Source of the DNA: Zygnema cylindricum
Taxonomy: Eukaryota; Streptophyta; Zygnematophyceae; Zygnematales; Zygnemataceae
DNA: 64,000 nt
Reading direction: 5' to 3'
Assembly (NCBI GenBank): GCA_037447655.1
Contig: JBBHKE010002286.1
Location: 1 to 64,000 of the forward strand
The position numbers and the translations under genes are program-made. Shown piece after piece: positions 35,633 through 46,712 of this stretch (position 1 is the stretch's first letter; the number at the start of each line of letters is the position of its first letter). The notes beneath the pieces were generated by a model. That model saw only the letters and a program-made list of their open reading frames with translations, did no database searches and had not been told where the DNA came from.

Positions 35633-35638
35633 AGGGGG

Positions 35639-36355
35639 TTTGGTTGAAAGCAACATTGCGTGTGGTGATCACACGACGACGGGAAGGGCACCAAATGCGA
35701 TAGGCTTTTGAGTTAGGGGCATACCCTACAAACGTTCCACGAAGCACATGAGCGCCCTATTTCTAGGTAGAATGAGTGAGGTCCTTATACCATGCTTCGC
35801 AACCAAAGGTACGAAGGTGGCGCAGATCAAGTTTTATAAACGATCATGCTTCCATCGGGGTAATGTTAGGCGTTGCACTTATCGTGCACAAGTTACGAAG
35901 ATAGTTAGCGCATATGGTTGCCTCAACCCAAAAAGAAAAAGGCAAATTAGCAAAATACTGCATAGATTGAGCCATTTCAGTTAAAGTACGATTGTACCTT
36001 TCGACAACGCCGTTCTGTTGAGGAGTGTATGGTGCACTCAACTAGTGTGAGATGCCATGGTGAGCCATGAAGGCGGAGAATTGGTGAGACATCCACTAGC
36101 TACCGTTATCAGTTCGTAAAGCCTTTATGCGCTTGTTGTGGAAGTTTTCTGCAAGGGCTTCAAATTCCTCAAAACGTGCAAAAACATCAGATTTATGACA
36201 AATAGTGTACACATGGGAAAAACGGGTGACATGATCAATGAAAGAAACAAAGTACAAGGAGCCACCAAAACTGCGTGTGCGCATGGGACCACATACGTCG
36301 GCGTTAATGAGAGCAAGTGGTTTTGTGTTAATGGTAGTACTGATAGGAAAAGATT
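35639..36355 (-). pseudogene. Copia A integrase (separated from its RT by the gypsy insertion)
   Basis: Minus strand: ALINADVCGPM, GGSLYFVSFIDH, FHNKRIKALRTDNGS (36096-36320), a stop, then APYTPQQNGVVERYNRTL and FWVEATICANYLRN (35844-36041), and a C-terminal RGTFVGYAPNSKAYR-type region to about 35640. Catalytic D, D and E positions are recognisable. Joins to 14298 across the gypsy element. The integrase N-terminus, protease and gag are deleted up to the LTR fragment at 36356. Confidence 0.87.
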
Positions 36356-36426
36356 GTGGAGTACGGTCTCGGTTGACCTGGGACAAAATGAGACGTACGG
36401 AAACATACCAGAAATTACCTTTAACA
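36356..36426 (-). mobile_element. Copia A 5' LTR, first 71 nt
   Basis: Minus strand TGTTAAAGGTAATTTCTGG to GAGACCGTACTCCAC, about 90 percent identical by eye to 12178-12248. It is fused directly to the integrase, marking an internal deletion of the rest of the LTR, gag and protease. Confidence 0.85.
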
Positions 36427-37240
36427 CGAGAGGGAGAGAAGAGGGAGAGGGAGAGAAGAGGGAGAGGGGGAGGGAGAGCGTGAGGGGAAAGGGAGGTGGA
36501 GGGGGAGGGAGAGAGAAAGGAAAACAAAACTTACCGTCGATCTTTAAAGGGCTAAAACCAGAACACAGAGAGGAAGCAAGAAGTGTAACGATACGCAACA
36601 ACCGCCGCGAAACACGGCGTCACCGCGAAGAGAGATAACTATGACGTCAAAAAAAGATAACGTCAAAATAAAAGATGACGACTTAAAAAAAGGTGATAAC
36701 AAAAAAAAGATGAATTCAAAAAGAATATGACGACAACATAAAGATGACGACCAAATGTAGTCGAGCTCTTAGGAAGATAGCACGTGAGGGCAAAGCCAAC
36801 CATTCGGCAGCCAGCACTGACAAACGACTTCTTTTAATGAGTCGCTAGTTCAGTAGCTTCAAATGTTCAAATCTCAAGTATGCAATCAAACACTTGCACA
36901 AGTACGTGCCGTCGCGCTCTTCCTTCCGTTTAACTTTTTCATATCTATTTTCTATGCGATAGTTTCGTGTAGCGTTCGGTGTAACCGACGCCCCGTGGCG
37001 CGGAGCGTCGTAAAACAAAATATGAGGGGGAGGGGCGAAGTGGACGCCTTCACAAGGCGCTCCACCGGCCACTAGGGACTCGAGAAACCCCGCAGAGTTC
37101 CTTGGTACACCGTCAGCGATGGTTCTACGATAGTACTCCTCCGGAATGAGGTCAGTTGCGGAGCTGCGAACGGCTGAGATGACACATCTGAAGCCGTGCT
37201 ATGGATTTGCGGAAGATCGATGATGTATGCACCATTAGAC
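36427..37240. other. Purine-rich repeat, decayed AGATGACGAC repeats, no gene
   Basis: 36427-36520 is GAGAGGGAGA-rich. At 36530-36640 the minus strand has a moderately GC-rich stretch ending in ACGGTAAGTTTTG, a good 5' splice-donor context, possibly a non-coding first exon. 36640-36760 holds degenerate AAAGATGACGAC repeats. No homologous frame is seen. Confidence 0.45.
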
Positions 37241-38452
37241 TGTTGATATTTGAGTATTTTCTAGGTCTATATTAGGATAGAAAAAGAGCTGAGGCGGTCT
37301 GCCTCTAACTCCCCTCTCCAAGCCCCCACACTTGTTGTAGTCACTGAAGGCTGGATAGGGAGCTAGAGCCATGGCTGCCTAGGCTCTCTTGAGAAGACAG
37401 GGGGTAAATTAGGTAGACTTACCAAAAGTTAGTTGACAGACCCAGGAATTGATCCTGGTACCTACCGTCCGTTAATCTGCTTTAGCAGTTTGCTCTAGCC
37501 GTTATGTCTAGAACAGATATTACGATATATAGGGTTTGATAAATATACAAATCGTCATATGTAGATTAATCCGTTTAACGGCTAATAGATACTTAGTACA
37601 TAGATACAGTTTGATTTAGTACGAAGTACGGTATGGGGACAGAACGGATACCGCGCATTTGTTTCGATAGCGAAACAAATACCGCGCATTTGTTTCGATA
37701 GCGCAACAAATACCGCGCGTCGAATTTCAGCGGCTAGGATTATAGCCGGTTTTGATCGGACGGCCACGATAGGCGCCGCGATCACGGAAAAGGCATTTTT
37801 GGCGTTTTACGGTCTTTTGCCACGACGGATGACACGTGGCGTGATAACATTGGACTACGAGAATTCCGGAGATTATAGGAACTAATCCTGATTTGACACG
37901 TGTCGACATTTTGGCCATGTCGTACAATGGTCGTACATAAAGTACACCGGCACCTGTACTTTTCTGTACGACACAGTAATTTGATTGGTGCCGTACTTCA
38001 GTAGATAGAGTTTTAGAGAGGGAATAGTACTTAGAAAATTTTGGGTAGGCAGCTGCCTCTCCCAGAGAGCACCCTGTATAAATGGCAAACTTTGGCCAGC
38101 CATAACTATCAATTTACTTGACCATTTTCAGTGATTCTTTTTGATGCGGACTCAGGGGAGTCCACGCTACACAGGGGTGTAGTCGGCCCGAGTTTTTGTT
38201 TGCCAGGGTGGCTGCATTTCTAAGGGAAAGTCAAAGTGGGTGAATGTGTCCAAATCTCATATTCTAACTTTGCATTCTGTGGTGAAACTGAGCACACAGA
38301 AAGTGTTATTTCACAGGGGTGAATCTATATTGGGATTGTGACTGTCAAGGGGTCGGTCACTTGGGTTAATATTAACTTGGAGTCGGCACTATCTAGATTA
38401 GCTTCTTTTGGATCTGCATACTCTGAGGGCCAATGGAGGTCTCAGAGTTTCA
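37241..38452 (+). mobile_element. Solo LTR of the copia B/E family
   Basis: 1212 nt from TGTTGATATTTGAGTATTTTC to GAGTTTCA, flanked by TAGAC (37236-37240) and GAGAC (38453-38457), a 5-bp duplication with one change. No internal region adjoins it. It contains a tandem pair of ATACCGCGCATTTGTTTCG units (37650-37715), TATAAATGG at 38077, the ATG 20 nt from the end (38433), and a T-arm-like hairpin at 37442-37458. Solo LTRs arise by recombination between the two LTRs of one element. Confidence 0.88.
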
Positions 38453-38689
38453 GAGACAAAACGTTACGTTACTGAGGCATGATCACATATCATTTTCTTG
38501 TCGGCGTACATATCCAACGAACGGTGTAAAAGTTGGGGTAAACATTGACGATCCAGATTGGTCACAAATTGACCGCTTCTGCGATGCTGACTACTGTAAA
38601 GTTGGTCTGCCATAATCGACATGACAACATAGTTGGGAATTTGACCAAGGCCGGAGGGTTCGTTTGAGCGCCAACAAGCAAGTCTCCCT

Positions 38690-39765
38690 CTTTCGAATGG
38701 TGGCTTAAGTTTGATTCCTTTTGCTAGAGTTACTCCGGCGGCATATTTGGGTAGTTGGTCTTTGGTGGCACCTACCACCACCTCTTGATTTATCGTCGAT
38801 GACTTTCCAATTCTTGCCCAGGTTGTCCCTAAGGTGGAGGAAAACCTTTTTCCTTTTCATGAGACTCTTCTCTCCGCGCGTGTGCTCCTCCCACCTGATG
38901 CAAGAAACCTGGTTCCACCCTTTCAAACTTTTATTTTTCGACAACAACATTCATCGCCAACAACGTATAACTAAGCAATTGGCAGCCGTTGAATTCCATA
39001 TCCTTTTAAACGTGCTTCTTTCTGCTCAATCACGTGCTGGAATGCGTTCGTGTTCTGGGCCAAGGGCTGGTGCATGGCTACAAGCCACGCCGATTTTTTC
39101 GACCTGTCGTCTGACGTCCAACAAGTTCACATCAGCCTTACGTCTTCGTTTGGGTTTGCCTCATCCTGCACTTCTTAGGCGACCCCATTGTGTGTAATCA
39201 ACCTATCGACTCGGACGTGGCTCATCTTCTCTGTTACTCTAAGGGCGGTGAACGTACTGTTGCGCATGATTTGGTTCGCGACTCAATTGCTGCTATTGGA
39301 ACCGATGCAAGCTACACCGTGAGGCGCAAAGTTTCTCATAAACTACCTCTTCGCCCCCAGTCTAACGGCCTTCAAAGTCTTCGGGTTGACTTGGTTTTCA
39401 TTCATGGGGCTGAAGGACTTTGGGTGATGTGGTCCTCACGGATCCGACTGGGACCCACGTTTCTTCTCGCGCGGCGGTACATACAGGTGTGGCGGCTCGG
39501 GACGCAACAACTTCTAAGGAAAGAGTTTATGCTCACCGAGACCCGGCGAACCAATTTGTTCCAATTGCCGTAGAAATATTTGGAACTTTGGACAAATCCT
39601 TTTATGATTTCCTCCGTGACTGTGCGAAGAAAATAATTGAGATCTGAGGTCCAAGAAGTCCTCCCCCGAGCCTTCTCGTCGCGTTTTACCGTCAGCGAGT
39701 ATCAGTGGCTCTTCAACGAGCGCAAGCCGCGGCCCTTCTAAAGCGGAGTACGGTGGCGGATGACT
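38690..39765 (+). pseudogene. C-terminal part of a reverse-transcriptase polyprotein (non-LTR-like, decayed)
   Basis: Pieces in several frames: AAYLGSWSLVAPT (about 38740), LLPPDARNLVPPFQTF, RITKQLAAVEFH (38960-39000), PRAGAWLQATPIF, SALRLRLGLPHPALL (39060-39180), CNQPIDSDVAHLL with GGERTVAHDLVRD (39190-39280), RVDLVFIHG, VVLTDPTGTH (39420), FVPIAVEIFGTLDKSF (39540-39600), and FYRQRVSVALQRAQA (about 39690). I know this order from C-terminal regions of reverse-transcriptase-like polyproteins common in algal and bryophyte genomes. The RT catalytic domain is absent (upstream truncation next to the solo LTR flank at 38453). Class assignment (LINE-like or other) is uncertain. Confidence 0.6.
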
Positions 39766-40015
39766 GGCGAGGAATCCTACAGAATCTCATCCAAGGATTC
39801 GGTTGCTGTTGCATGACTTTAGTAGTTTGGAGGGAGGTTTTGGGCGACATGTAACGACGGTTTTGGTTTCTTTGCGCGACGCTACTTGAACCGGCAAATT
39901 GCCACGCACTTTTTGAAATAAAGTTTGACATTGTGCCAATTTGACCAAGTCGTTGACGAACAACCATAAAGTCTTCAGCAAGTTGAGCCGTACATAATTG
40001 CACGAGAAAGTCATG

Positions 40016-40439
40016 TACACCGCGAATCGTAAGTAGAGTAATGAAAAAATTAGAGTACAAAAACTGAAAAAAACAATTAGAGTAATTAACGCTAACTTAT
40101 GTGATAGAGCCTTTTCAACTATGAAGTTTACTCTGAATTTATTTAAGTACTCTAATTTGGAACGCTAATATCCCTCATAAATAAAGGTATTTTTAGTCGC
40201 AGCGACGTTTGCACTTCTGCCTACGGTTTGTTATAACGCAGATACATGACGGCATTGGGCGACTTAGAACGTTGGGCTGCGCGCTGGCGGGCGGACTTCA
40301 TAGTTAAAAACGCTAATTAAACTTTACCTTAAATAGAATAATGAAAAAATTAAAATCGATTACTCTATTTGATGTCATAGAGTCGATATTTCGAGCGACC
40401 GAATTAGAGTAACTTACTCTAACTACGATGCGCGGTGTA
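40016..40439. mobile_element. TACACC-ended element E1
   Basis: From TACACCGCGAATCGTAAGTAG to GATGCGCGGTGTA, 424 nt. The interior has repeated ATTAGAGTAAT words and a unique segment at 40190-40310. It lies head-to-head with E2, only 3 nt apart. Confidence 0.7.
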
Positions 40440-40442
40440 CTG

Positions 40443-40910
40443 TACACCGCGAATCGTAATTAGAGTAAATTACTCTAATTCGGTCGCTCCAAATATCGAC
40501 TTTATGACATCAAATAGAGAAATCGATTTTAATTTTTTCATTATTCTATTTAAGGTAAAGTTTAATTAGCGTTTTTAATTCTAATATAGGTTCGTTTTAA
40601 ATAGTGTGGAGTAAGGACGACCTCCGACCGCGCAAAATTGTACTTTATTAAGTTAAAAAGTACAGATAATGATTTAATACATACCGTTATCATGTAGCTA
40701 GTGACGATAAACTGTACGTTTTGCCAAATTCTGTAGAAATACCTTATTTACAATAGAGGATATTAGCGTGCCAAATTAGAGTACTTAAATAAATTAGAGT
40801 AAACTTCATAGTTTAAACAACTCTATCACATAAATTAGCGTTAATTACTCTATTTTTTTTTGTTCTTGTACTCTAATTTTTTCATTACTCTAATTATGAT
40901 TCGCGGTGTA
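40443..40910. mobile_element. TACACC-ended element E2, inverted relative to E1
   Basis: From TACACCGCGAATCGTAATTAG to ATGATTCGCGGTGTA, 468 nt. Its two flanks are the reverse complements of E1's flanks (for example CGATTACTCTATTTGATG at 40356 against its complement near 40508), with a different centre including the GTACTTTATTAAGTTAAAAAG palindrome. Confidence 0.7.
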
Positions 40911-40918
40911 TAGGTAAG

Positions 40919-41139
40919 TACACCACGAATCGCAATTAGTGTTAATGTTTTTTTGCCACTTAAAAACATCTTTTCTCCGTACACAGATGCTCGATTGTGG
41001 ATCTGACGGTTGCGATTGAAAGGTATCAAACTCAGATTTCGATTGGATGTCTCAAATTAAAAGCTGGACAAGTGTGTACGGAGAAAAGATGATATATGTT
41101 ACGAAAAAAATATTAACACTAATAGCGATTCACGGTGTA
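40919..41139. mobile_element. Small TACACC-ended MITE
   Basis: 221 nt from TACACCACGAATCGCAATTAG to AGCGATTCACGGTGTA. Longer inner pairing: ATCTTTTCTCCGTACACA (40970) with TGTGTACGGAGAAAAGAT (41073). Same family as 50146-50372, 63215-63441 and the remnant at 163-470. Confidence 0.75.
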
Positions 41140-41142
41140 CAG

Positions 41143-42464
41143 TACTCGCGAATCGTAATTAGAGTAATGAAAAAATTAGAGTAAAAAAACCAAAAAAAAC
41201 AATTAGAGTAATTGACGCTAATTTATGTGATAGAGCTTTTTCAACTATGAAGTTTACTCTAATTTATTTAGTTATTCTATATTGGGTTATGTCGGCGATA
41301 ATTATGTGCGCGATAATTATGAACACTAAGGGCGTGTTCCCATGTGTTCAAGTAAGGGTTTTTTTCTGTCGTTTTCACAGAAAATGGGACTTCCAACGAG
41401 AAAATATTACGCCGTACGAAAAATGGGCAAAACCACAAGTACATTTTGCGTCATCTTGGAACTTGGAATGTACGGCAATTTGGCGTTGTTATCATCGCGA
41501 CCCACTTCCAGCTCATCTTCACACTTGCACTGGAATCAAATCGCGATCTGATTTTAGTCAAAATACTACCCTATTGACGAATAGAAATCCTGGATTGCAC
41601 GCGTCAAACGTTTTCAATTTTTTTTTTGCGGTTGGGAGAGTACACGAAAAAAAAGGTGTTTGTCCGTTTGCTTATGTTGTCCACTTGCGGGCGTCTACAA
41701 ATGTCATTTTGTAGACGTAGGCGATTGATTATGTCGTTCACGTGTGGGCGTCAACAAATGACAGTCGGCGTCGACAGTTGTCCCAGTATGTTAGGAGCTC
41801 TTTGCGGCGTACAAATGTCCGCAGTTTGTTCCGAGATAGTCGGCGTCTACAAATGTCAGCAGTTTGGGCTTCGCAAGTATTGGCGACGTGTACAACTGCC
41901 ACATATTCAAAATAATGAACGCGCAAGTAACGATTCACATAAGCACACTTTGAAAAGTACACCGTAAAATCAGCGCTAAATTCCAAAATAACGTTTCAAA
42001 ATATCGGTTACATGGGAACACGCCCTAAATTACGTAGAAGTACAAAATGTGTCAGTCCGGTATAGTATTGACGTCACTATGACGCTAATAAAATTTGTCG
42101 CATTGAATGTCAGTTAATGTTCACACTGACGACGGTGCTGTCGACGGACGAGAGTTATGCGAACGGCTTTTTTTTTTTATGTGATTGATTTTTTTGTTTA
42201 GTGCGATTTCACGTGCGAGCGCGATTCTATTTAATCATTATTTGTAGCTTTTTACTTATAAAAGTACAATTTTGCACGGTCAGACGTCGTCCGTACTCCA
42301 CACTATTTAAAAGTGACCTATATTATAATTTTTTACGCTAATTAATCCTCACCTATATTAGAATATTGAAAAAATTAGAATCGATTACTCTATTTGATGT
42401 GATAGAGTCGAAATTTCGAGCGACCGAATTAGAGTAATTTACTCTAATTACGATTCGCGGTGTA
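41143..42464. mobile_element. TACACC-ended element E3, split by a Tourist MITE
   Basis: Left end GTACTCGCGAATCGTAATTAG (terminus degraded), right end ACGATTCGCGGTGTA at 42464. About 620 nt without the nested MITE at 41330-42025. Its flanks match E1/E2 and its centre shares the GTACTTTTATAAGT palindrome and CCGTACTCCACACTATTT with E2. Confidence 0.7.
41330..42025. mobile_element. Tourist-like MITE, copy 2 (inverted)
   Basis: 696 bp, GGGCGTGTTCCCATGTG to CATGGGAACACGCCC, with TAA at 41327-41329 and 42026-42028. Reverse-complement relative of 6897-7591 along its whole length. Inserted in E3, so it is younger. Confidence 0.92.
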
Positions 42465-44834
42465 CTGTAGCAATCGATTTCGGGCAGACCAGAAAATTTC
42501 CCTTGCCCTTATTTTCAAAGTTTGAAATACGCTGTACGGCAAAGAAGAATCCGTACGTGCAGGAATCTTTCGGCAAGAAAAGACATAAAAAAAAAAAACC
42601 CCTAAAAAAGAACTCTACTGCTGCAAACGGCAGTTTCCTTCGAATCCAGGAACAGAACCCGGGAGAATCCGGTCGAGAATCTTCTGTTTTTTTTCTTCTT
42701 TTTTGTGTTTTTGCTTAATTTTTCCCATTTTTCCCCCTTCCTTCCTTCTGTTTTCTTGTTTTTATTTCATTTTTTTAAATTGTTTCCGGATTTTTTTTTC
42801 TCTTTTCCCTTTGTTGTTATTATTCAAGCAAAAACGAATTATTTTAAGTTTTGTTCCTGTAAAGCTCCAAACTGACCTATAAAAATAACTTATTTTGACT
42901 CTTTTTGTTAAAGAATAACTTTGTTAGTATTCGGAGGTTGTTGTTTTTTTTTTTTAATTAAATTAACCAGAAAAAATATATTTTAACTCTTATTGCTGTT
43001 TACTTATTTTATTTCTTCTCTTTTAAGCATTTTTTGGCTTTTTTCTAATTTCTTCAATTGAATGGAGAAAAGAAATTAAAAAAAAAAAAACAGATATCGA
43101 AAAAGATTTCTATCCTGAAAAATAGACAAGACATAGTGATTTTCAAAAAAAATCAATGTATATTTTAATTACTTTCAATTAATATTTGAACCATTTTCTT
43201 TTTCAATTTATTATTTTTTCGCTGACAATTTGCTAAATGTTTAATTATCATTTTTTTGATCAAATTTAAAATTAAAATTAAAATGAAATCAAATTACAGA
43301 AGAAAAAAACTATAATAAAATAAAAATCAAAGCATAATATTATCAAAATCAAACTAAAATTAATGAAACTTTAATTAAAACTAAAATTAATTCAAAATTA
43401 GGCAAAATTAAATAATTAAGTTTCAAAAAAAAATCTTCAAAGGAACTCAGTTGGTTATAGATTTGCTTTAAATGAAAACTAAACAATTTTGAAATCAAAA
43501 CTAATTTGAGATTAAAACAATTTTGAAACATAGTTAAATCAAATCAAGAAATCATTTGCTAACAAATCAGTTTTAAACGGATTGTTTCCATTTTTTGATA
43601 TTGGATAGAAAAAAATCTTATAAGTAATTATTATTAACTGGTTACAATCACTTTTCATTTGAGAACATAGTCAATACATCTATGGTCAATAGTTGGTCCT
43701 GAAAATTAATTGGTTTTTAAGTTTTTAAATTAATAAATTAATAAGTTAATTGGTTTTGGTTATTATTTGCGATAGATATAATTAAACGTTAGAAATTAAT
43801 AATTTTAATTTCACATTTTTTTATATGTGTTTTCTGGTTTTATTTCAATTTTGATGTCTAAATTTGATTTGTTTCTTCTTCTTTTTCTCTTTCATTTTCA
43901 TTTTACATTCTTGCTAATTTTGATTTCAGTCTGATTTATAATTGTATTTCTGTTTTAAATTCATTTTGATTTTGATTTCTATTCTATTTTTGAAGTTTTT
44001 ATTTCTTCGAGTTCTTCTTTTCTTTTGTAGATTTCTTTTCTTTTGTTTTGGGATGTTTAAATTTTATCATTAAATTATTATCTGATGTCAAAATAGTATT
44101 TCGAAAAGGTTAGTTTATTTTATTTATAAAAAAATGTGAATGAAATCATTGATTTAATCATGAAATTTCACACATTGCTTCAACAATATTTTACATTATT
44201 TTAACATTTTTTGTTTATTTTTTTTAAATCTGCGTCAAGCTACTCGAAATCAAAAAATATTCCTTCGGTTTTTTGTCAGAAAAATAAATAAAAAATATAA
44301 ATATTGAAAAAAAAACCTATTTCTTTTCTTTCTGAATAATAAATAGAAAAATACGTCTAAAGAAAATATTTATTTATTTCTTTCTTTTCCTAGTCAATAA
44401 AAAATCTGTCAAAAAAATTTCACATTCATACCGTTCACGGGCATTTTTGTTTGTTTTTTTTTTTAATTTGCTTCTTTCAAAAAGTAATAGTCGTAATCAA
44501 TCATTATTCATGTATATCTATTTATTCCTTTTTATTAAGACACAACTAAATAAATAAACATGTTCATTTACCCATAAGAAATCCTTAAAATTACAACATT
44601 TTTTTCCACAATCCACCTTATTTTTTTCTTACCCCTCGTCCCCTTTTCTTGTCTTCTTCCATCCCTCCCCTCGCCTCATCTCTTCTCTCTTTCCCTCTCC
44701 TTTCCCTCTCCTTTCCCTCTTCTTTCTCTCTATTTTTTCTTTTTCTTGTTTTAATTTGGACAACTTTTCCTTTTTAAAAGTGTTAAAAAAAGTCAAACCA
44801 TATTTGACCATATCGACCATATTTTACTTTTTCG
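42465..44834. other. AT-rich intergenic region upstream of the BTB gene, no gene seen
   Basis: Long runs of A and T, repeated AAAATTAAAATTAAAATG words (43265-43520) and a pyrimidine-rich tract (44630-44740) near the BTB start. No coding homology. Confidence 0.5.
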
Positions 44835-46712
44835 ATGGACGACTCTAAATCAACAATATCGTGTTCGATGGTGGGACCCACCCAAGCCGAAAAATCCCTT
44901 CCTCCCCAAACTCCAATTACTATATTGGTGGGACCACAACAAACCCCATTTTCTATAAGTTCCCATATTTTGGAAAATTCTCTTTTTTTTCGGGCTCTCC
45001 TTAGTAGTCGATGGCAAGGGGACAGATGTCACACATCGCTGGAAAGTACAAACGGACAACTGACGGTGAAAGTCGATTGCGAGGAGGACGTGTTTCGTCT
45101 TCTTGTGCGACTAATGCAGTATGGAATGTACGGTTTTTTGTTTGTTTGTTTTTTTATTTTTGTTTGTTTTTCGTTTTTCGTTTGCTTGTTTGTTTGTTTT
45201 TTGTATTTTGTTTGTTTTCGTTTTCGTGTTCAAAATTTTGAACTAGAGATACTCTTGTCAAAATTTACGATTGGTTTGTATATTTGTCAATGTACAATTT
45301 TTTTTGGAGGATAACAAATTTTGATGATTTAAAATTACTCATTTTTGCAAACAAGCAAATAACAGTAATGCAATAACGGCAACAAGAAAGAGAAACAAAA
45401 AAATAAAAATAAAAAATGATTTAGTATGGTGGAACATAAAATGCCAATCGTATCCGTAAGTGTATATATCAGTTAAAGTATTTATTATTATTACTTTTAT
45501 GATATTTTCATGTTTTCTGGTTTGTGTTTTTTCCTCTTATATATTTTTTATCTTTGCCAAAAACTATGGCAGGAATTTAATCATTTGTGACATTTGTCAC
45601 ATTTTCCTATCCACTCCATTTAAAGCATGTTATTTTTCATTCTCATACTTTTATAGTTCGTCATTTGGATGAGATTTTATAATCATTAATGATGGAAACG
45701 TTATTTTTTTCTGTTGCAAACCGATTTTTTTTATATTTGTTTTTTTGTTTATGTTAAAAGGTCTTTATCGATTCTTTTTGATTCAATCCGATTCAACTCT
45801 ATTCAATCCTAATGATTGGACGAATTCAAAATAATTTTGAACAAAGTTGATAGAAGGAGCTCGACAGTTTTTTTAAACTTTCATATAGAACGACTTCACA
45901 AATAAATTTTACTTGTTACTTTTCTTGTCTTGCTCTTGCATCAGTCGTCCTGTTGCTTACAGATTTCTTTCTCTCCCTCACTCTCTCTCTCCCTCTCTCT
46001 CCCTTTTGTCCTCCCTCCCTCCCTCCCTCCATCCATCTCTCCCTCCCTCTCTCTCTCCCCTCTCTCTCTCTCCCTCTCTCTCTCTCTCTCTTGCAGATTT
46101 GCGGCTCTTCCATCGAACCTCGCACCCGACGTGATGTTTCGTCTCCAATGTGAAATGAATTATTTTGGGATATCTGTCTCCGATTTTCCTTCCTCTCTCG
46201 ATCAAGAAGAATCCCCTTATAATCGGGATCTTCTCGCACGTGTGAGCTGGCAAGGAAGTAACCAAAAGGACGTGACGTGTCATTGTTCTTTTCGATTTCC
46301 GGAAACCGAATGGCTCGTAAGTCTCTTTCACTGTTATATTTTTTGTGGACGTTGTAGTCGTTTTGTTAATCTTCCCGAAGATCTTCTTTTTAAAGTATTA
46401 TCTGCGGCCCAAGGATTAAAGAGACAAAATAAACTTTTTCCTGAGGCCGGTCCTCGTGACAAGTTTCGAAACGGTGTCGTCCGGTGTCAAGATATTTCTC
46501 ATAGTCTTTTTCATGTGAATGATGTCGAAGGATTTTCTTGTCTTTCTTGTCCATCCTCGTCTTTTGCGGTTTGTCTCGAACCTTTTCACGCTTTTTGTGT
46601 CGAATGTCACGTCAATGTTTCGGTAAAGAATAATTTACCAAAATCTCAAGCTCTCGTGGGAAAACTTTGGCTTTTAGCGGAGGAAGCTTCAAGGAAACTT
46701 ACACAAACCTAG
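44835..46712 (+). CDS. BTB/POZ domain protein, two exons
   Basis: Exon 1 is 44835-45127, intron 45128-46096 (969 nt, GT...TTGCAG), exon 2 is 46097-46712 (stop TAG 46710-46712); about 302 residues. The BTB fold spans exon 1 and the start of exon 2: TPITILVGPQQTPFSISSHIL, ENSLFFRALLSSRWQG, VDCEEDVFRLLVRLMQYG, then LPSNLAPDVMFRLQCEMNYFGI. The rest (NRDLLARVSWQ, a Cys-rich stretch, then KSQALVGKLWLLAEEA) is not recognised; Cys pairs such as FCGRC and FCVEC may bind metal. BTB proteins dimerise and often bring substrates to Cullin3 ubiquitin ligases, but no partner domain shows a specific role here. A donor 9 nt upstream (GT at 45119) keeps the same phase and would give 299 residues. The chosen ATG is the first after a stop and precedes the BTB by about 25 codons. 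Confidence 0.8.
45960..46092 (+). repeat. CT-rich simple repeat at the BTB intron acceptor
   Basis: CTCTCTCTCCCTCTCT and CCTCCCTCCCTC runs form an extended polypyrimidine tract ending TTGCAG. Open frames across it are artefacts. Confidence 0.85.

Noticed and set aside
36138-36638. 166-codon plus-strand frame
   Set aside because: Antisense shadow of the copia A integrase plus a purine repeat.
45913-46331. Overlapping frames across the CT-rich tract on both strands
   Set aside because: They read simple repeats (SLSLSL, RERERE). Only the BTB exon 2 frame continues into complex sequence with homology.
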